Of a stretch of 64,000 nt of DNA, positions 8,496-17,548 are shown piece by piece; the stretch's first letter is position 1, and each line of letters opens with the position of its first letter. Source of the stretch: Brachymonas wangyanguii (lineage in GTDB: Bacteria > Pseudomonadota > Gammaproteobacteria > Burkholderiales > Burkholderiaceae_C); the NCBI RefSeq assembly GCF_045055315.1, contig NZ_CP173677.1, positions 2,108,001 through 2,172,000 of the forward strand, given 5' to 3'. Position numbers and translations under genes: made by a program. Below the pieces are notes generated by a model. It worked only from the letters and a program-made list of their open reading frames with translations. It had not been told where the DNA came from and did not search any database.

Positions 8496-8561
8496 ATGCA
8501 AGTTTCACGCGCTTTCTATTTTGGCTTTTGGTTCTCTGTCTTTGGCGGACGAGAGGCTTGA
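8496..8561 (+). CDS. aroG leader peptide (aromatic attenuator peptide)
   Basis: This 21-codon ORF lies between the promoter and aroG and ends just before an intrinsic terminator. Residues 7-16 read FYFGFWFSVF: five Phe, one Tyr and one Trp among ten codons. This is the hallmark of a ribosome-mediated attenuation leader, in which the ribosome pauses when charged Phe/Tyr/Trp tRNA is scarce. The GGCGG right after the last Phe codon (8544-8548) is complementary to the 5' arm of the terminator (CCGCC, 8591-8595), giving an obvious antiterminator. It is too short for ordinary gene calling. The function is inferred from layout and composition. Confidence 0.82.
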   Translation: MQVSRAFYFGFWFSVFGGREA

Positions 8562-8588
8562 GCACACCTGAAAAGCGTAACCCTCCTG

Positions 8589-8619
8589 AACCGCCCGGAA
8601 ACCCCTGGCGGTTTTTTTT
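8589..8619 (+). terminator. Attenuator terminator in the aroG leader
   Basis: The stem AACCGCC (8589-8595) pairs with GGCGGTT (8607-8613) over an 11-base loop, followed by eight consecutive T (8612-8619). It lies 27 bases after the leader-peptide stop and 46 bases before aroG, so it must be regulated. The competing pairing joins GGCGG (8544-8548) and GAGG (8553-8556) to CCTC (8582-8585) and CCGCC (8591-8595). Confidence 0.82.
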
Positions 8620-8664
8620 CGCCCCGTTTTTGACCAGTCAACCTACCCACACAGGAGCTCTCCG

Positions 8665-9792
8665 ATGACCCCGCCCAAGACCAGCGACACGACTCTGTAT
8701 GCACAGCCGGCCGACAAGACTGGAACGACCGACAACGCCCGCATCAAGAGCCTGACCATGCTGCCCCCTCCCGAACACCTGATCCGCTTCTTCCCGATCA
8801 AGGGCTCCCCGGTTGAAAAACTGGTGGGCAATACCCGCAAGACCATCCAGCAGATCATGCGTGGCAAGGATGACCGCCTGCTGGTCGTCGTCGGCCCCTG
8901 CTCGATCCACGATCCCAAGGCGGCGCTGGAGTACGCGCAGCGCCTGAAGCAGCAGCGCGACCACTTCGCCGACACGCTGGAAATCGTGATGCGCGTCTAC
9001 TTCGAGAAGCCGCGCACCACGGTGGGCTGGAAGGGCCTGATCAACGACCCCTACCTGGACGAAAGCTGCCGCATCGACGAGGGCCTGCGCATTGCGCGCC
9101 AGCTGCTGATCGACATCAACCGCCTGGACCTGCCGGCCGGCAGCGAGTTCCTGGACGTGATCTCCCCGCAGTACATCGGTGACCTGATCTCCTGGGGCGC
9201 GATTGGTGCACGCACCACCGAAAGCCAGATCCACCGTGAGCTGGCCAGCGGCCTGTCAGCTCCGATCGGCTTCAAGAACGGTACCGACGGCAACCTGAAG
9301 ATCGCCACGGACGCGATCCAGGCCGCTTCACGCGGCCACCACTTCCTGTCGGTGCACAAGAACGGCCATGTCGCCATCGTCGATACCGAGGGCAACCCGG
9401 ACTGCCACGTGATCCTGCGCGGCGGCAAGCAGCCCAACTATGACGAGGCCAATGTCGATGCCGCCTGCGGCGACCTGAAGGACGCCGGCCTGCGCCCGAC
9501 CGTGATGGTCGACTGCAGCCACGCCAACAGCAGCAAGAAGCACGAAAAGCAGCTCGAGGTCTCGCGCGAAGTCGCGCGCCAGCTGGCCTCCGGCTCCGAC
9601 AAGGTGTTCGGCGTGATGCTGGAAAGCAATATCCACGCCGGCGCCCAGAAGTTCACGCCGGGCAAGGATTCGCTGGCCGGGCTGGAGTACGGCAAGAGCA
9701 TTACCGATGCCTGCCTGGGCTGGGATGACACGCTGCAGGCGCTGGAAATCCTGTCCGAAGGCGTCAAGGCGCGTCGCAAGCAGGGAAAATAA
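8665..9792 (+). CDS. aroG: 3-deoxy-7-phosphoheptulonate synthase (DAHP synthase, class I)
   Basis: The 375-residue enzyme condenses phosphoenolpyruvate and erythrose 4-phosphate, the first step of the shikimate pathway, in the cytosol. Class I AroFGH motifs are present in order: GPCSIHD, RTTVGWKGLINDP, GARTTESQ, GFKNGTDG, DCSHANSSKK and NIHAG. An N-terminal extension like that of AroG/F/H, which carries the feedback-inhibitor site, is present (residues 1-55). An AGGAG ribosome-binding site lies before the ATG. The attenuator leader rich in Phe codons suggests control by aromatic amino-acid supply. I cannot say from reading which amino acid inhibits the enzyme. Confidence 0.95.
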   Translation: MTPPKTSDTTLYAQPADKTGTTDNARIKSLTMLPPPEHLIRFFPIKGSPVEKLVGNTRKTIQQIMRGKDDRLLVVVGPCSIHDPKAALEYAQRLKQQRDHFADTLEIVMRVYFEKPRTTVGWKGLINDPYLDESCRIDEGLRIARQLLIDINRLDLPAGSEFLDVISPQYIGDLISWGAIGARTTESQIHRELASGLSAPIGFKNGTDGNLKIATDAIQAASRGHHFLSVHKNGHVAIVDTEGNPDCHVILRGGKQPNYDEANVDAACGDLKDAGLRPTVMVDCSHANSSKKHEKQLEVSREVARQLASGSDKVFGVMLESNIHAGAQKFTPGKDSLAGLEYGKSITDACLGWDDTLQALEILSEGVKARRKQGK

Positions 9793-9854
9793 GCGCTAGT
9801 GCTTTCCCTGAGTCGGCTTCCGCACACGTCAACTCTTTCTAAAATGGGTGGATT

Positions 9855-9875
9855 CCGGTCACCTGCTGTGACCGG
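9855..9875 (+). other. Hairpin upstream of conserved hypothetical
   Basis: A perfect 8-bp stem (CCGGTCAC / GTGACCGG) with a 5-base loop sits 25 bases before the next ATG. The arms extend by TGGA/TCCA after a small internal loop. No T-run follows. It could be a 5'-UTR hairpin or an operator. Confidence 0.45.
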
Positions 9876-9899
9876 TTCCAGCCAACGGAGACATGCGAC

Positions 9900-10211
9900 A
9901 TGCAAAGCGAATTGATCGTCAAGTTCAGCCCCACCCAGGAATTCATCATCCCGCTCGACTCGGTGCCCGAGATGGACACCCAGGAAGCACGTACCTGGCT
10001 CGACCAGGAATTCGTGCGCCTCGACTGCGAGCCGATCCGTTCCTCGGGCAAGGTGCTGAATGCCGACAAGGTGGTGCGCATTGCCCAGAGCGCCGGTCCT
10101 TCCGGCTTTGAAAACCAGGAATGGGCCACCAGCTTTGCCAGCGCCGCCAAGACGGCCCTGGCCAAGCAGGTCATCAGCATCGATGCCGAAAACACCATGA
10201 TCTCGTTCTGA
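9900..10211 (+). CDS. Conserved hypothetical protein, 103 residues
   Basis: I do not recognise the family. The 103-residue product is small, soluble and acidic, with no signal peptide, membrane helix or cysteine-rich motif beyond one Cys. Its N-terminus (SELIVKFSPTQEFIIPLDSVPEMD) looks like beta structure, followed by a helical DTQEARTWLDQEF stretch. It begins 107 bases after aroG behind a GGAG ribosome-binding site and a hairpin, and ends at a terminator (10234-10258), so it is probably its own transcription unit. Codon use matches its neighbours. Confidence 0.75.
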   Translation: MQSELIVKFSPTQEFIIPLDSVPEMDTQEARTWLDQEFVRLDCEPIRSSGKVLNADKVVRIAQSAGPSGFENQEWATSFASAAKTALAKQVISIDAENTMISF

Positions 10212-10233
10212 GATCCAGGATTTCCCCGCAAGT

Positions 10234-10258
10234 ACGCCAGCCTCGCGCTGGCGTTTTG
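10234..10258 (+). terminator. Intrinsic terminator after the 103-residue hypothetical
   Basis: ACGCCAGC (10234-10241) pairs with GCTGGCGT (10247-10254) across a 5-base loop, followed by TTTT. It lies 23 bases after the stop codon. Confidence 0.75.
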
Positions 10259-10374
10259 CTGTCTGCGGTCTTGCCTGCGGCTAGGGTTTTCCCCGGTACG
10301 ACCCGGCTGTTGCCTGCCTCTATGATGGTTTTTGCCGCTCCGGCAGGCACCCTCATCACGACAGGAGACTCCGT

Positions 10375-10491
10375 ATGATCTGCCCTGCTCCTGCGTCTTT
10401 ACCAATGAGGAGCTGGCCAGCCTGCCGCCCACCATTCCCGGCGACCAGCTCTGACGCTGTCCTGTTTGTCCGTTACCCGCCTTTTTCGTGA
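10375..10491 (+). CDS. Possible 38-codon ORF overlapping the MFS gene start
   Basis: An ATG at 10375 has a good AGGAG ribosome-binding site. Its frame closes at 10489-10491, where the TGA overlaps the GTG start of the MFS gene (GTGA). This is the geometry of translational coupling, and the MFS gene has no ribosome-binding site of its own. However, codon use in this frame (TTA, AGG, TCT) is unlike the genome. The -1 frame over 10386-10454 has native codon use and reads SCVFTNEELASLPPTIPGDQL before its stop, so this may be a frameshifted small gene. No function is assigned. Confidence 0.35.
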   Translation: MICPAPASLPMRSWPACRPPFPATSSDAVLFVRYPPFS

Positions 10492-11711
10492 CTGCTACGC
10501 CTACCCCATCGACCCTCGCCCAGCGCCGCCGCGTCATCCTGGCCGGCATTTGCGCCCTGATCCTTACCGTTGGCATGGGCCGCTTTGCCTATACGCCGAT
10601 GCTGCCCATCATGAGCGAGCAGGCCGGGCTGTCAGCGCTGGCCGGCGGCTGGCTGGCCACGCTGAACTATGCCGGCTACATGAGCGGCGTCCTGCTGGCC
10701 GCCACGGTCGGTGACCTGCAGCAGAAATACCGCCTGTACCGTTACGGTCTGCTGCTGGCTCTGGTCAGCACGGTCGGCATGGGGCTGACCGAAAACGTCT
10801 ACCTGTGGGCGCTGCTGCGCTATATCGCCGGCTTTTCCAATATCGCCGGACTGTTGCTGGCCTCCGGCCTGGTGCTGAACTGGCTGATCCGCCACGGCTT
10901 CAAGCCGGAGCTCGGCCTGCACTTCATGGGCATGGGCCTGGGCATGGTGGTGACTGGTGTTGCCGTGGCCAGCATGGTCGACCACCTGTCCTGGCAGGGG
11001 CAATGGATCTGGCTGACGCTGCTCGGACTGCTGTTCTTCGTGCCAGCCTGGTGGTGGATGCCGGCCCCGGCCAGCATGCCGCCAGCTGCGGCCGGCGCCA
11101 GCCCTGCAGCAACGGTCACCAGTCCGGGCGGCCGCTGGATGCGACTGATGATGGGCGCCTATTTCTGCGCCGGCTTCGGCTTTGTCGTTACCGCCACCTT
11201 CATCGTCGCAATCCTGCTGGAATTGCCCTTGCTGGCCGGCAAGGGCAACTGGGTCTGGGTGATTGCTGGCGTTGCCGCTGCGCCCTCCTGCTTCCTCTGG
11301 GATCGTATCGCCGGTGCCATGGGCCAGGTGCAGGCGCTGCTGCTGGCCTATGCGCTGCAGACCCTGTCCATCATCCTGCCGGTGTTTACCGGCAGCGCCA
11401 CGCTCAACGTGATTGGCGCCATCCTGTATGGCGTGACCTTTGTCGGCATCGTCAGCCTGACGCTGACGCTGACCGGACGCCATTTCCCGGCCAACCCTGC
11501 CAAGGCCATGGCGCGCATGACCGTAAGTTATGGCGTGGCCCAGATTTTCGCGCCGGCCATGGCCGGCACCATCGCCAATGCCACTGGCAGTTACCACGGC
11601 GCCCTGATCGTGACCGCCCTGGTGATGGTGCTGGGCATGGGGTTGCTGCTGGCCGTGCTGCAGGAAGAAAAGCGACACGCCCAACACGGCCGAGTACAGG
11701 TTGTCTCCTGA
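10488..11711 (+). CDS. MFS transporter, YbfB/YjiJ-like
   Basis: The 407-residue polytopic membrane protein has about twelve hydrophobic segments. The N-terminal VGMGRFAYTPMLP (around residues 28-40) and NYAGYMSGVLLA stretches are typical of the YbfB/YjiJ (UPF0226) branch of the major facilitator superfamily. The substrate is unknown. The only plausible start is GTG at 10488, without a ribosome-binding site but overlapping the stop of a short upstream ORF (GTGA). The central cytosolic loop contains a Pro/Ala-rich stretch around residue 190-210. Confidence 0.82.
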   Translation: MTATPTPSTLAQRRRVILAGICALILTVGMGRFAYTPMLPIMSEQAGLSALAGGWLATLNYAGYMSGVLLAATVGDLQQKYRLYRYGLLLALVSTVGMGLTENVYLWALLRYIAGFSNIAGLLLASGLVLNWLIRHGFKPELGLHFMGMGLGMVVTGVAVASMVDHLSWQGQWIWLTLLGLLFFVPAWWWMPAPASMPPAAAGASPAATVTSPGGRWMRLMMGAYFCAGFGFVVTATFIVAILLELPLLAGKGNWVWVIAGVAAAPSCFLWDRIAGAMGQVQALLLAYALQTLSIILPVFTGSATLNVIGAILYGVTFVGIVSLTLTLTGRHFPANPAKAMARMTVSYGVAQIFAPAMAGTIANATGSYHGALIVTALVMVLGMGLLLAVLQEEKRHAQHGRVQVVS

Positions 11712-11744
11712 AGCAGCCCGCCGGCCAGACCGTACAATCAGCGC

Positions 11745-13163
11745 ATGCACATCCATATTCTCGGTATCTGCGGCACCTTCATGGGAGGTGTCGCCGCGCT
11801 GGCCCGTGAGGCCGGCCACAAGGTCACCGGCTGCGACGCCGGTGTGTATCCCCCCATGAGCGACCAGCTGCGCGCGCTCGGCATCGACCTGATCGAAGGC
11901 TTTGGCGCGGAACAGACCGCGCTCCAGCCCGACATGTACGTGGTCGGCAACGTCGTCAGCCGCGCCCGGCTCGATGATGGCAGCCCCAAGTTCCCGCTGA
12001 TGGAAGCGATCCTGGAGCAGGGCCTGCCCTACACCAGCGGTCCGCAGTGGCTGGCCGAGCATGTGCTGCAGGGCAAGCACGTGCTGGCACTGGCCGGTAC
12101 CCATGGCAAGACCAGCACCTCCTCGATGCTGGCCTGGGTGCTGGAGCAGGCCGGCCTGCAGCCGGGCTTCCTGATTGGCGGCGTGCCGCTCAACTTCGGC
12201 ATCTCGGCGCGCCTGGGCAGTGTCCCGGCTGGCCATGCGCGCGGCTACTTCGTGATCGAGGCCGACGAGTACGATACCGCCTTCTTCGACAAGCGCAGCA
12301 AGTTCGTGCACTACCGCCCGCGCACCGCCGTACTCAACAACCTCGAGTACGATCATGCCGACATCTTCCCCGATCTGGCTGCCATCGAGCGCCAATTCCA
12401 CCATCTGGTGCGCACCGTGCCGGGTAGCGGCTGTATTGTCGCCAACGGTCTGGAAGAGAGCATCACGCGCGTGCTGCACCAGGGCTGCTGGAGCCAGGTG
12501 CAGACCTTCGGCACCGCCGTGAGCGACTATGTGGCCGACGGCGAGCCGCACGATTTTGCCGTGCTGCACCAGGGCCGTCAGGTGGCACACGTGCGCTGGA
12601 ACCTGACCGGCACCCACAACCAACTCAACGCGCTGGCCACGATTGCCGCGGCCGCCCACGTCGGTGTGGCCCCTGAAGTCGCCGCCGAGGCACTAGGCAG
12701 CTTTGTCAACGCGCGCCGCCGCATGGAAATGCGCGGCAGCGTGGCGCGTGACGGTGGCGACATCACGCTCTACGACGACTTTGCCCACCATCCCACGGCC
12801 ATCCGCACCACGCTGGACGGCCTGCGCCGCAAGCTCGACAGCGATGGCCGCCAGGGCGAACGCATCCTGGCGATTTTCGAGCCGCGCAGCAACACCATGA
12901 AGCTGGGCACGATGAAGGCCCAGCTGCCCTGGAGCCTGGAGCAGGCCGATCTGTCCTTCTGCCACTCCGGCGGCCTGGACTGGAACGCGGCAGAGGCACT
13001 GGCGCCCATGGGCGAACGTGCCTGCGTGGCCGGCGATATCGATACGCTGATCCAGCAGGTGCTGGCTGCGGTCCAGCCCGGCGACCACCTGCTGTGCATG
13101 AGCAACGGCGGCTTTGGCGGCATCCACGGCAAGCTGCTGGACGCCCTGCAGGCCCGGAACTGA
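11745..13163 (+). CDS. mpl: UDP-N-acetylmuramate:tripeptide ligase Mpl
   Basis: Mpl recycles peptidoglycan by ligating recovered L-Ala-D-Glu-meso-DAP to UDP-MurNAc in the cytosol. The 472-residue product has the three Mur-ligase domains. The N-terminal nucleotide-binding HILGICGTFMGG is followed by the ATP-binding P-loop GTHGKTSTSSML (around 119-130), the EADEYDTAFFDKRSKF segment that distinguishes Mpl, and the late YDDFAHHPTAI and FEPRSNTMK motifs. The length matches Mpl rather than MurC. With ampD in the same window, two steps of murein recycling are encoded nearby. Confidence 0.95.
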   Translation: MHIHILGICGTFMGGVAALAREAGHKVTGCDAGVYPPMSDQLRALGIDLIEGFGAEQTALQPDMYVVGNVVSRARLDDGSPKFPLMEAILEQGLPYTSGPQWLAEHVLQGKHVLALAGTHGKTSTSSMLAWVLEQAGLQPGFLIGGVPLNFGISARLGSVPAGHARGYFVIEADEYDTAFFDKRSKFVHYRPRTAVLNNLEYDHADIFPDLAAIERQFHHLVRTVPGSGCIVANGLEESITRVLHQGCWSQVQTFGTAVSDYVADGEPHDFAVLHQGRQVAHVRWNLTGTHNQLNALATIAAAAHVGVAPEVAAEALGSFVNARRRMEMRGSVARDGGDITLYDDFAHHPTAIRTTLDGLRRKLDSDGRQGERILAIFEPRSNTMKLGTMKAQLPWSLEQADLSFCHSGGLDWNAAEALAPMGERACVAGDIDTLIQQVLAAVQPGDHLLCMSNGGFGGIHGKLLDALQARN

Positions 13164-13166
13164 GCC

Positions 13167-13757
13167 ATGGCCGGCAGTTTCGACGAGGAACTGGCCCAGG
13201 CCGCCGCCCGGCTGGTGGTGGAGGAAGGGCTGGAGTTCGGCCCGGCCAAGCAGCGCGCGCTGAAACAACTCAAGCTCCCGGCGCGCACCGCCCTGCCCGG
13301 CAACGACCTGGTCGAAGCCGCCGTGCGCGAGTATCTGGCGGTATTCTGCGCCGATACCCAGCCAGCCGAGCTGCTGGCCCTGCGCGAGCTGGCGCTGCAG
13401 TGGATGGACCGCCTGCAGGCCTTCCAGCCGCTGGTGTCCGGTGCAGTGTGGCACGGCACCGCCACGCGCCTGAGCGATATCTACCTGCACCTGTTCAGCG
13501 ATGACCCGAAAGCAGTGGAGATCAGCCTGATCAACGAAGGCGTGGACTACGAGGCCAGCCGCGTGGCCGGCCTGCGTGGTGTCGACGCCGATGCCCTGAG
13601 CATCCATGCCTGGAGCCCTGAGCTGCAGGAGGATATTGGCGTGCATCTGCTGGTACACGATACACTGGCCCAACGGGGCTCGCTGCAGCTGGACCAGCAG
13701 CAGCGCAAGCCGCGCGGTACCGCCAGCCAATTGCGCGAGCTGATCAACCAGGATTGA
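13167..13757 (+). CDS. Conserved hypothetical protein downstream of mpl
   Basis: It starts 3 bases after the mpl stop, so it is co-transcribed. The 196-residue product has a helical N-terminus (DEELAQAAARLVVEEGLEFGPAKQRAL). Its C-terminal half contains WHGTATRLSDIYLHLFSDDPK, vaguely like a nucleotidyltransferase G..SDIDL strand-turn. No signal peptide is visible. It is conserved at this position in Burkholderiales as I recall, sometimes mislabelled as a Mur ligase because of its neighbour. Function unknown. Confidence 0.75.
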   Translation: MAGSFDEELAQAAARLVVEEGLEFGPAKQRALKQLKLPARTALPGNDLVEAAVREYLAVFCADTQPAELLALRELALQWMDRLQAFQPLVSGAVWHGTATRLSDIYLHLFSDDPKAVEISLINEGVDYEASRVAGLRGVDADALSIHAWSPELQEDIGVHLLVHDTLAQRGSLQLDQQQRKPRGTASQLRELINQD

Positions 13758-13802
13758 AATCGCCTTATCGTCTGGCAATTTCCTACTTTTGAGGCCATTT
13801 CC

Positions 13803-14390
13803 ATGCAAAACTCCAAGACCGACACCTCATCCACGGCCAGCAGCAGTCGCCGACGCTGGCTCGGCTGGACGCTGGCCTCGGTCGCCGCAGGGGCGGCCGG
13901 CGTAGCCGGATGGCGCCAGTTCGGGCCGCGCCAGGCCCCGGTACCGGAAGCGGTGGCTGGCGTGCCGGAGCGCTGGCTGACGCATGCATTTGCCCAGCCC
14001 GGCCAGATCGGCACACGCACGCTGGAAAGCTTTCAGGGCAAGCCGCTGCTGATCAACCTGTGGGCCACCTGGTGCCCACCGTGCATCGAGGAAATGCCGC
14101 TTCTTGACGCCTTCTACCAGCAAAATGCAGCAAAAGGCTGGCAAACCGTCGGTATCGCCGTTGACAAACCGGAAGCCGTGGAGCGCTTCCTGCAGCGCAT
14201 GCCGGTGCAGTTTCCGGTCCTCCTGGCCGGCAACCGCCTCGGCATGGAGCTGGCTGGAGATCTCGGCAATACGGCGCGCGGCCTGCCGTTCAGCCTGCTG
14301 CTGGACGCCCAGGGAAATGCGCTGGCAGCCCATACCGGGCAGCTGGATTTGCCGCGGCTGCTGAAATGGCACCAGCGTGCTTTTTCGTGA
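13803..14390 (+). CDS. TlpA-family thioredoxin-like protein
   Basis: The 195-residue product begins with a twin-arginine-like basic stretch (SSSRRRWLGW) and a single hydrophobic segment (residues ~20-36), so it is exported or membrane-anchored. The thioredoxin fold carries the active site WATWCPPCIEEMP (around residues 83-95), with a CPPC motif. TlpA-type proteins reduce periplasmic disulfides, for example in cytochrome c or oxidase assembly. A GAGG ribosome-binding site lies 9 bases before the ATG. A terminator overlaps its stop. In related genomes aroQ usually follows; here accB follows instead. Confidence 0.88.
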   Translation: MQNSKTDTSSTASSSRRRWLGWTLASVAAGAAGVAGWRQFGPRQAPVPEAVAGVPERWLTHAFAQPGQIGTRTLESFQGKPLLINLWATWCPPCIEEMPLLDAFYQQNAAKGWQTVGIAVDKPEAVERFLQRMPVQFPVLLAGNRLGMELAGDLGNTARGLPFSLLLDAQGNALAAHTGQLDLPRLLKWHQRAFS

Positions 14391-14414
14391 AATCCGTACA
14401 GTTGACGGATTTTT
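14390..14414 (+). terminator. Intrinsic terminator at the end of the tlpA-like gene
   Basis: AAATCCGT (14390-14397) pairs with ACGGATTT (14405-14412) across a 7-base loop, ending in a five-T run. It begins on the last base of the tlpA stop codon and separates tlpA from accB. Confidence 0.75.
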
Positions 14415-14594
14415 ACGTAAAATCAATACATTCCGCACTTCTGCTGAAGTGTCTTGCGGCCCGGGCCAACGTCACCCCGGCCCAGTCGTATAAACGTAGT
14501 TAACGCTACTTATCTTGCATTTAGGCGCAGATCAGCCAAAAATACTGACTGATGCCAGCAAACAAGGGGCTCCGCGCCCTAAGAAAGGTCAATA

Positions 14595-15062
14595 ATGGAT
14601 CTACGCAAACTCAAGACCTTGATCGACCTCGTGTCCGAATCCAACGTTTCGGAACTGGAGATCACCGAAGCCGAAGGCAAGGTCCGCATCGTCAAGGGTG
14701 GCCCCGAAATGGCCCAGGGCCACGCGCCCGTCATGATGCCGGTCGCTACTGCCCCGGCCGCAGCTGCACCAGTAGCAGCCGCTGCACCGGCTGCCGCACC
14801 TGTCGCCGAAGCCGCCCCCGAAGAAACCGGCTTCCAGATCAAGTCGCCCATGGTCGGCACCTTCTACCGCGCCAGCAGCCCCGGCGCCAAGGCTTTTGTC
14901 GAAGTCGGCAGCACGGTCAAGGAAGGCGACACCCTGTGCATCGTCGAAGCCATGAAGATCCTGAACGAGATCGAATCCGAAAAGGCCGGTACCGTGACCA
15001 GGATCCTGTGCGACAACGGCGACGCCGTGGAATTCGGCCAGCCCCTGTTCGTGATCGAGTGA
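14595..15062 (+). CDS. accB: Acetyl-CoA carboxylase biotin carboxyl carrier protein
   Basis: The 155-residue BCCP carries biotin for acetyl-CoA carboxylase, the first committed step of fatty-acid synthesis. An N-terminal dimerisation segment (residues 1-40) is followed by an Ala/Pro-rich linker (around 47-75) and the biotinyl domain. The biotinyl-lysine lies in VEAMKILNEIE (around residue 121). A GAAAGG ribosome-binding site precedes the ATG. It is followed by accC with a 93-base gap. The 204-base stretch before it contains the tlpA terminator and presumably the acc promoter. Confidence 0.95.
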   Translation: MDLRKLKTLIDLVSESNVSELEITEAEGKVRIVKGGPEMAQGHAPVMMPVATAPAAAAPVAAAAPAAAPVAEAAPEETGFQIKSPMVGTFYRASSPGAKAFVEVGSTVKEGDTLCIVEAMKILNEIESEKAGTVTRILCDNGDAVEFGQPLFVIE

Positions 15063-15155
15063 TGCACGCCGTGCCGACGCTGAACCGCCGGCACCCCTGC
15101 ACGATCCCTTTGCGCGCAGCCTGCTGCGTAGCCCCTGAACAGTGAGGACACGACG

Positions 15156-16505
<1,350 letters not shown>

Positions 16506-16517
16506 CCTCCTGAAGCC

Positions 16518-16542
16518 AGACCCGCCACGTGCGGGTCTTTTT
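16518..16542 (+). terminator. Intrinsic terminator after accC
   Basis: AGACCCGC / GCGGGTCT (7-8 bp, loop CACGT) is followed by a five-T run. It lies 12 bases after the accC stop and 24 bases before prmA, so prmA must depend on readthrough or its own promoter. Confidence 0.85.
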
Positions 16543-16565
16543 CCTGTTGCCCTGGATTCATCACC

Positions 16566-17477
16566 ATGTACGAACTGCGCCTGTTGTGCCCGGAAACCCA
16601 CGTCGAGACCCTGTGCGAGGCACTGGACGCGCTGGATGCGCTCAGCGTCTCGGTAGAAGATGCCGATGCCCATACCGAGGCCGAACAGCCGCTGTTCGGC
16701 GAGCCCGGCATGCCGGCTCCGCGCGAGGGCTGGCAGCGCTCGCTGCTGGTCGCGCTGTTCCCGGCCGAAGACGCCGCGCAGGAAGCCGCGCGCCTGCTGG
16801 CGCTGCAGGACTTTTTTGCCGATTCGCGCGTGGTCGGCATCCAGCATGTGCCGGACCAGGACTGGGTGCGCCTGACGCAATCGCAGTTCGCCCCGGTAGA
16901 CATCACGCCCACGTTCTGGATCGTGCCGAGCTGGCATGAACCGCCGGCCGAGGCCGAGCAGCTGATCCGCCTGGATCCGGGCCTGGCCTTTGGCACTGGC
17001 ACGCACCCGACCACGCGCATGTGCCTGCGCTGGATTGCCCGCCATGGCGCCCCCGGTGAGCCGCACAAGCTGGGCCGCGTGCTCGATTACGGCTGTGGTT
17101 CCGGCATTCTGGCGATCGGCGCCGGCAAGTTCGGCGCGGTCGAGATCGACGCGGTGGATATCGATCCGGCCGCCGTCGAAGCCACGCGCATCAACGCCGA
17201 CACCAACCATGTGCAGCTGAATGCCGGCCTGCCGGAGCTGGTCGATCCTGCCGAAGGCCGCTACCAGACTGTGCTGGCCAACATCCTGGCAACGCCGCTC
17301 AAGGTGCTGGCACCGCTGCTGGTGGCGCATGTGGCGCCGGGCGGCCATCTGGTGCTGGCCGGCATTCTGGAACGCCAGGCCGACGAGCTGAAAGAGGCCT
17401 ACGCGCCCTACATCCAGCTGGAAGTCGCTGACGCGGAAGACGGCTGGATCCTGATGACCGGCCACAAGCCTGCCTGA
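16566..17477 (+). CDS. prmA: Ribosomal protein L11 methyltransferase
   Basis: PrmA trimethylates ribosomal protein L11 using S-adenosylmethionine. The 303-residue product has the N-terminal substrate-recognition domain (residues 1-~100) and a Rossmann methyltransferase domain. SAM motifs are FGTGTHPTTRMCL, VLDYGCGSGILAIGAGKFGA (motif I) and LANILATPLKVLAP (motif IV, NIL). The usual Burkholderiales neighbour encoding a DUF3426 zinc-ribbon protein is missing between prmA and the kinase. A strong terminator follows. Confidence 0.95.
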   Translation: MYELRLLCPETHVETLCEALDALDALSVSVEDADAHTEAEQPLFGEPGMPAPREGWQRSLLVALFPAEDAAQEAARLLALQDFFADSRVVGIQHVPDQDWVRLTQSQFAPVDITPTFWIVPSWHEPPAEAEQLIRLDPGLAFGTGTHPTTRMCLRWIARHGAPGEPHKLGRVLDYGCGSGILAIGAGKFGAVEIDAVDIDPAAVEATRINADTNHVQLNAGLPELVDPAEGRYQTVLANILATPLKVLAPLLVAHVAPGGHLVLAGILERQADELKEAYAPYIQLEVADAEDGWILMTGHKPA

Positions 17478-17497
17478 GCACACGTCTCCTTTTTCCG

Positions 17498-17523
17498 GCC
17501 GCTGGCAACTGCCAGCGGCTTTT
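17498..17523 (+). terminator. Intrinsic terminator after prmA
   Basis: A perfect 9-bp stem (GCCGCTGGC / GCCAGCGGC) with loop AACT is followed by TTTT. It lies 21 bases after the prmA stop. Confidence 0.85.
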
Positions 17524-17548
17524 CTGTCCCTGATTCCTACCGATTCCC

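Noticed and set aside
10632..12659. A 675-codon minus-strand open frame opposite the MFS gene and mpl
   Set aside because: It is a shadow of two recognised genes in a GC-rich genome and crosses their boundary.
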